Source: Cheilinus undulatus (Eukaryota > Chordata > Actinopteri > Labriformes > Labridae). From it: a DNA stretch of 64,000 nt. Location of the stretch: NCBI RefSeq assembly GCF_018320785.1, contig NC_054875.1, forward strand, positions 17,300,632 to 17,364,631, in the 5' to 3' direction. A program made the translations under genes and the position numbers. The notes under the pieces were generated by a model that was not told the origin of the DNA, ran no database searches, and saw nothing but the letters and a program-made list of their open reading frames with translations. Positions 58,749-64,000 of this stretch are shown piece after piece. How positions within the stretch are numbered: the stretch's first letter is position 1; each line of letters opens with the position of its first letter.

Positions 58749-60818
58749 TAGGGATGCACTGAAAATTCGGCCACTGAAAATTTTTGGCCGAAAATGTCCT
58801 AAAAGTGCATTTTTGGTTTTCGGCTGAAAGACTTTTATCGCCGAAACACGACGTTGTGATGAGGCAAGCAAAAACCACGGCCAGCACGCGCTTGGATCAG
58901 TGGTTCTCAAACAGGGGTACGTGTACGTGAAGGCACTCCAGGGGGTATGCGAGATTTTACAATACATGCCGACTATTTAAGAAAAATAGCACCTTTCTTT
59001 GCACGTCAGGAGCGACACGATTTTGCAAGTATATTACATACATTCTAAAATCACATTCGTGCTGCAAACGTCTGCAGTGTGTTTTCTCTGTCCTCTGATA
59101 AACAGTGATATTTATGGAAGCGGAAGATAAAAGGAGGTTTGTCCCTCTCTGTCCTTTACTCCATGCGTAACCCGGCACTTTTACGCACAGCCAGGACGTT
59201 AGTGCCGTTTTGTTTCACAGTTTCATTCACTGCGCCACCCAAGTTTGTAAGAGGAGGGACTGACTTTTCATTCATTCTATATCAAATATGATCAGTAAGA
59301 GTTATAATATTGCAAAGCTGAGACTCACGGTGAGAGGAGTTAACTCTCTCCGCAGCACACAGACTGGCCCACCTGTTTGTGTTCCAGACTGTTCAGAGGA
59401 GTCATTTAGCTGGTTGATCCGGAGCATTTATAAGTCGTTTGTCTGAGGTCAGAGGAGACTGTGTTGGTAAATATTTCACTAAAGTCCCATTAGTTTAGAA
59501 ACAGCTCCAGCTGTGTGAGTTTCGCTCCAATGAGCGCACATGGTGGTGGTGCCGATTTTTAAGGCAGACAGAGGAACAAAAACGTCCTCCTCTCCAACAC
59601 CACCTGATGTTTGATATCTCCTCATATCTGTCTGTATCAGTGCTTGTGTTTTTGCCTCTCTTTTTTAGCCTGGTAGAGAGGGAGACAGGCAACAGGCAGC
59701 CCGACATAACCGTGTGAACATAAATGCACTACTTAAATATCCGAAGCAATGTCACGCTGCAAAATGATTGCAGGTGTGGAAGCTTGCTTTGACTCGCTAC
59801 AGGTTCTAAATGTAAATATTTTGTATAAATAATTTGCATGAAAAATTGCGTATAGAGTGTAAGGACCTTAAGTTTATAAATTGGAGTTAATATTTTGTAG
59901 GCTCTTAAATTTAATCACCCTAAAACCCCCTGAGTCTCCCCCATGGTAGAATGGTTTGACCCACACTGGAACATGCCTGTCAATCACTGTATTCACACTC
60001 ACTCCATTCATAAAAAAGCTTTATGATTTATTTTTTTGTAAAGAAATGCTGATCTATAACTTAGTTCCTGATTTGAGTTTGAGAAGAGAGAAGAGAGAAG
60101 TCTTTTTTATAATTTATTATTTACAGGTTTTTCTAACGCTGTGTTTTTATTTCCAAATTGTTCCAGAGAGACCACTGCAGCCGAGCAGAGTTTTGCACAC
60201 TTCTGGGTTTAAAGCCTTTCCAGTCTCTGTTTTCAATAGCTACATTAATTTGAACATTTAGAGATGAGAAGATGTGCCATGACTTTAGTCATGCAATTTT
60301 GACATTTAAAATGTATGAAAAGAAAATCTAATATTTGTAATTTGAAAGTGTTTATCAGCTACAAAGTTTGATAAATCAGACGGTTGTCACAGCACTCTTT
60401 AATGTCTTTCTTTTGGGCCAAAAAGCTGTGCTGTTTAGGGGGTACTTGGCTGAAAAAAATACTTCACAGGGGGAACATGATTGATAAAAGGTTGAGAACC
60501 ACTGATTTAGTGTATACATGAGTGCGGTCAAGTTAAACATTTTATATTTTATTTTATATTGTGTATTGTTGGAATGAAGTGCTTAATAATTTTTTTACAT
60601 AATTTTGTAATTGATTTATTCTTTGAAACAGTAATATTAATTTTTGCAATTGCAATTGATTTTAATGAGGTTAGTACACAGTCATAGCTATAAATGCAAT
60701 GGTACTAATAATTGGCATAATGATTTCTTTCGGTGTTTCGGTTTTTGATTTTTGGCCTTGGTTTCCTCATTTTCGGTTTTCAGTTTCGGCCAAGAATTTT
60801 CATTTCAGAGCATCCCTA
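58749..60818. mobile_element. hAT-like element inserted in L1 (outer)
   Basis: Ends: left TAGGGATGCACTGAAAATTC, right reverse-complement TAGGGATGCTCTGAAATGAA, with TTGGCCGAAA blocks mirrored next to both. Flanks GTCTTTAC and GTCTCCCT are compatible with a decayed 8-bp duplication. The L1 reading VVLHKEGR / KDPTKCQSYRP is continuous across the insertion. No transposase found. A second hAT element lies inside (58898-60504). Confidence 0.75.
58898..60504. mobile_element. hAT-like element nested inside the outer hAT
   Basis: 1607 bases with ends CAGTGGTTCTCAAACAGGGG on the left and CAGTGGTTCTCAACCTTTTA on the reverse-complemented right, plus GGGGGTA-type blocks inside both ends. The 8-bp flanks (GCTTGGAT, ATTTAGTG) do not match well, so the duplication has decayed or the ends were altered. 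No transposase recognised. Confidence 0.75.
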
Positions 60819-60850
60819 GTCTCCCTTCCTTATGCAGAACCACTATGCGT

Positions 60851-61258
60851 GCCCCTCCAGGATGGAGCCATCGTATGGAATGAGATTTGTGTCAAAAAGA
60901 TTCAAACAAAACTTTTTCAGTATCAAAAAAAAATTAGCATTTGAGAACAAAAAAATGTGATCCAAGCAAAAAAAAAATTCACATCGAGAGTAAAATTTCA
61001 AAATTGCAAACAAAATATTAGTCTTTACATTTTGAACATCTCTCTTTTGTTTACAGTTAAAAAAATTTTCTCTCTGGCTGATGAGACTTTTGCTCTCGCT
61101 TCTCTGTTTTGCGGTTGTGCTCTGCGATCCTTTGTTTGCATTCTTCGAGTTTTTGCTTGCGTTTTGACACAAATGTCACATGCGGGCGGGCTTTTCTGGG
61201 GTGTATCCCTATTGGCCAGCGAGTTTTTGAGTGATGGCTCAGTCACTCCAGATGCTCC
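60851..61258. other. Non-coding, nothing classified
   Basis: Follows the L1 remnant. Many TTTGCTTGCG and CTCGCTTCTC-type units suggest a decayed transposon. No ends identified. Confidence 0.35.
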
Positions 61259-62347
61259 GGAAATTGTTGTTCAGCTCACGTCTGGGAAATTAAAGGAAAC
61301 CAGCAGACTGTCGTTTTGGCATCAGTTTGACTGAATCATTGATGCTTTATTAAATCTAACTATTGATTAAACAGGTTTATTTAGTATTTAGTAGTAGATG
61401 TATTGTTTCGTACACAAACGTGTTTTGTCGACTTTTCCAGCCACTTCAAGTGTCTTCTTCACTTTGTACGTAAATAATGCTGGTGTCACCAGCTTGTCCA
61501 TTAGCTCAGTAGTAATATAGATGTCTGTCACTCAGGAGACCGGGGTTCATGTCCCCGTTGTTTTGTAATTTTTAATGTCCGTATGGTATCTTTTTTAAAA
61601 ATGATTTTCTGGAATTAAAAAACTCTTAAATAACTAGTGAATTCCTAATAGTTTGTACTTTAGCTAACAGTCTGAGCCCCTTTACCGGGTAGATAACCGA
61701 CTGTGTGTACTGGGCACATGAGCGACAGATTAGACCGCACTCACACTAGGCAATCCGTGCTCGTACTGTGTTAAAGCCATTCGACCCACCTCTCCTGTCC
61801 CCCCCTTGGCCTGCACTCACACTGTCCAACGTATCCAGGCCTGAGCGCACGGGTACGTCACACATCATCACGGAATATATATTACCTAACAGCCTAATAT
61901 TACACTAAATATTGTTGTTTAGGCTGTAAAATAGCAGCCCAGTGATAACAGAGCCCAGTGAGGACACAGAGAGGGGTTCATAGCATTTTTATTCCAGAAG
62001 ATCATTTTTAAAAAAGTTACCATACGGACATTAAAAATTACAAAACAACGGGGACATGAACCCCAGTCTCCTGAGTGACAGACATCTATATTACTACTGA
62101 GCTAATGGACAAGCTGGTGGCATCAGCATTATTTACGTACAAAGCGAAGAAGACACTTGAAGTGGCTGGAAAAGTCGACAAAACACGTTTGTGTACGAAA
62201 CAATACATCTACTACTAAATACTAAATAAACCTGTTTAATCAATCGTTAGATTTAATAAAGCATCAATGATTCAGTCAAACTGATGCCAAAACGACAGTC
62301 CGCTGGTTTCCTTTAATTTCCCAGACGTGAGCTAAACAACAATTTCC
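61259..62347. repeat. Foldback structure: 356-bp inverted repeats
   Basis: Left arm 61259-61614 and right arm 61992-62347 are reverse complements, about 97 percent identical by eye over all 356 bases, separated by a 377-base loop. Arms begin GGAAATTGTTGTTCAGCTC. Each arm contains a tRNA-like stretch (TTAGCTCAGTAGTA and CGGGGTTCATGTCCCCG). The loop resembles DNA at 18.48-18.79 kb. No target duplication is seen at the arm ends, though CCAGATG / CATCTGG occur a few bases outside. Confidence 0.9.
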
Positions 62348-62379
62348 AGGTATTAACATCTGGATCTGATACAAAACTT

Positions 62380-62975
62380 AGAAGATAGCATTATTTATAA
62401 CAAACCACCAAATTTTGAGGTAAGCAAAAGAATTGGAACAGATATACTTCATGTGAATAAGACTTAATATTAAGTTGCAAATCCTTTGCTCGCCATACCT
62501 GAATCAAGCCTGTGACCCACTGACATCATCAAAATGCAGCATTCTTCTTTTCTGATGCTTTTCCATGCTTTCACCGCAGCCTCTTTCAGTTATTGTTTGT
62601 TTTGGACGGTTATTCTCTTCAGTCTCCTCTTTAGCAGGTTAAATGCAGGTTTAGCAGGTTAAACTCTATAGGGTTTTGGTCTGGAGATTGACTTGGCCAG
62701 TCCAAAACCTTCCACTTCTTGCCTCCGATGAACTCCTTTGTTGTTCTGGCAGTGTGTTTTGGGACATTATCTTGCTGCATGATGAAGGATCTCCCAGTCA
62801 GTTTGGTTGCATCTTTCCTTAAATTGGCAGACAAAAATTTTCTTTAGACTTCTGAGTTAATTTTTCTGCTGCCGTCATGTGTTACATGATCAATGAAGAT
62901 TAATGAGCCCATCCCAGGAGAAGCCATGCAAGCCCAAGCCATGACATTACCTCCACTACCTCCTTAGATATTCAG
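62380..62975 (-). pseudogene. Tc1-like transposase fragment (fourth family)
   Basis: Minus-strand remnant: NVMAWACMASPGMGSLIFID-like start at about 62950, then LRKDATKLTGRSFIMQQDNV, PKHTARTTKEF and VLDWPSQSPDQNPIE. The second Asp and the Glu of the DDE triad are present; the N-terminal half and both inverted ends are missing. Sequence differs from the other three Tc1 elements. Confidence 0.75.
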
Positions 62976-63051
62976 CGCTATTTACTTTTTGAATAATCAA
63001 TGTTTAACACTTAAAAGATTTGTGGTATGAATAATATATATAAATAATATA

Positions 63052-63961
63052 CTAGTGCATCTCAAAAAATTTAGAATATCATGAAAAAGTTCAATATTTT
63101 TTGTCACTTGTTTCTGAAAGTGAAAACCATATATTATATAGACTCATTACACACAGAGTGAAGTATTTCAAGCCTTTATTTCTTGAAATGTTGATGATTA
63201 TGGCTTACAGATAAGAAAACCCAAAATTCAGTGTCTCAAAAAAATAGAATATTGCATAAGATCAATTAAAAAAGGATATTTTCAACAGAAATGTCAGGCT
63301 TCTGAAAAGTATGTTCATTTCTATGCCTTCAATACTTGGTTGGGCCTCCTTTTGCATGAATTACTGCATCAATGCAGCATGGCATGGAGGCGATCAGCCT
63401 GTGGCACTGCTCAGGTGTAATGGAAGCCCAGGTTGCTGCGGTTCTCCCTTATGCTGGTGCACCTTTTCCTACCACACTTTTTCCTTCCACTCAACTTTCT
63501 ATGAATATGCTTGGATACAGCACTGTGTGAACAACCAGCTTCTTTAGCAATGACCTTTTGTGGCTTACCCTTCTTTGTGGAGGATGTCAGTGACTGTCTT
63601 CTGGACATCTGTCCAGTCCGCAGTCTTCCCCATGATTGTGTAGCCTTCTGACCCAGACTGAGAGACCATTTAAAGACTCAGGAAACCTTTGCAGGTGTTT
63701 TGAGTTAATTAGCTGATTAGGATGTGACACCATGAGTTTACAATATTGAACTTTTTCACAATATTCTAATTTTCTTAGACACTGAATTTTGGGTTTTCAT
63801 TATCTGTAAGCCATAATCATCAACATTTCAAGAAGTAAAGGCTTGAAATACTTCACTCTGTGTGTAATGAGTCTGTATAATATATGGTTCTCACTTTCAG
63901 AAACAAGTGGCAAAAAATATTGAACTTCGTCATGATATTCTAATTTTTTGAAATGCACTAG
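63052..63961 (-). mobile_element. Tc1-like element with internal deletion (same family as Tc1-3)
   Basis: Complete inverted ends of about 250 bases: left CTAGTGCATCTCAAAAAATT, right reverse-complement CTAGTGCATTTCAAAAAATT. The interior jumps from C-terminal transposase sequence (near 63440) to the N-terminal helix-turn-helix (63411-63608: KGKPQKVIAKEAGCSHSAVS), so about 0.8 kb is missing. It is a small deletion derivative that could only move with transposase supplied elsewhere. Confidence 0.88.
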
Positions 63962-63969
63962 TGTGTGTA

Positions 63970-64000
<31 letters not shown>
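63962..64000. repeat. TG/TA microsatellite at window end
   Basis: TGTGTGTATATATG followed by a TA run that continues to the last base, so its true length is unknown. Confidence 0.9.

Larger units (their letters stand above)
56240..60850 (-). mobile_element. L1-like LINE, minus strand, broken by hAT insertion
   Basis: Minus-strand L1/Tx1-type element. Its 3' end is a T-rich run near 56250 (poly-A on the minus strand). Recognisable ORF2 from 3' to 5' on the plus axis: the Cys knuckle region (56890-57174), thumb and palm (58033-58308, 58236-58619), fingers (58642-58735), then a 2.07-kb hAT element, then a continuing ORF2 stretch (60819-60850, VVLHKEG). The 5' part is missing. It is the same broad clade as the plus-strand tail at 3.9-5.3 kb. 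Confidence 0.82.

Noticed and set aside
61495..61565. Possible functional tRNA gene in the foldback arm
   Set aside because: D-arm and T-arm-like segments are present but the acceptor stem does not pair and the anticodon stem has a mismatch. Kept only as a tRNA-like feature.
61259..62347. Bacterial-style CRISPR or attachment-site structure
   Set aside because: Two inverted arms only, no direct-repeat and spacer series, and the context is vertebrate intronic DNA.
63411..63608. Small host DNA-binding gene with helix-turn-helix
   Set aside because: It is the N-terminal part of a Tc1 transposase inside an internally deleted element with full inverted ends.

Overview
The window is vertebrate nuclear DNA, most likely from a percomorph teleost. 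It is intron-rich and AT-rich, carries TG/TA microsatellites, and is packed with fish-type transposable elements: Tc1/mariner, hAT, TTAA-flanked elements, L1-like and CR1/L2/Rex-like LINEs, two Ty3/Gypsy elements, a Copia relic and a tRNA-derived SINE. I see no prokaryotic gene, CRISPR array or operon.

Two host genes can be reconstructed. On the minus strand (11383-17717) eleven consecutive coding exons join in phase into about 328 residues of STAC3, the muscle excitation-contraction coupling adaptor: acidic stretch, C1 zinc finger, linker, two SH3 domains and stop. Only the first coding exon(s) were not found. On the plus strand (41017-54156) three in-phase exons encode the N-terminus of MBD6 (methyl-CpG-binding-domain protein 6), with a CpG-rich promoter-like region at about 38.85-39.7 kb. 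The rest of MBD6 must lie beyond the window. The genes are head-to-head, with about 23 kb of mostly transposon-derived DNA between them.

Layout: 0-9 kb holds LINE copies, a Tc1 element, an L1 tail and a microsatellite. 9.3-10 kb is a TTAA-flanked element. 11.4-17.7 kb is STAC3, with another TTAA element in an intron. 18.3-20.4 kb is repeat DNA. 20.4-25.9 kb is a decayed Ty3/Gypsy element with 5-bp target duplications, broken by two later insertions. 26-27.8 kb holds a small hAT element and a LINE tail. 30.3-36.7 kb is a third TTAA element split by a young, nearly intact chromovirus. 38.2-38.8 kb is a LINE tail plus TG/TA repeat. 41.4-42.7 kb is a hAT element in MBD6 intron 1. 45.4-48.9 kb is a Copia relic split by a hAT element in MBD6 intron 2. 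49.1-52.7 kb holds two abutting Tc1 elements, each with a retroposed insertion. 56.2-60.9 kb is an L1 broken by a hAT inside which sits another hAT. 61.3-62.3 kb is a 356-bp-arm foldback structure. 62.4-64 kb holds further Tc1 relics and a TA repeat.

The strongest result is the layered insertion record: many junctions keep exact target-site duplications, so the order of insertions can be read directly. I found no convincing new biological system. The most unusual structure is the foldback repeat at 61259-62347, whose arms are nearly identical and carry a tRNA-like segment.
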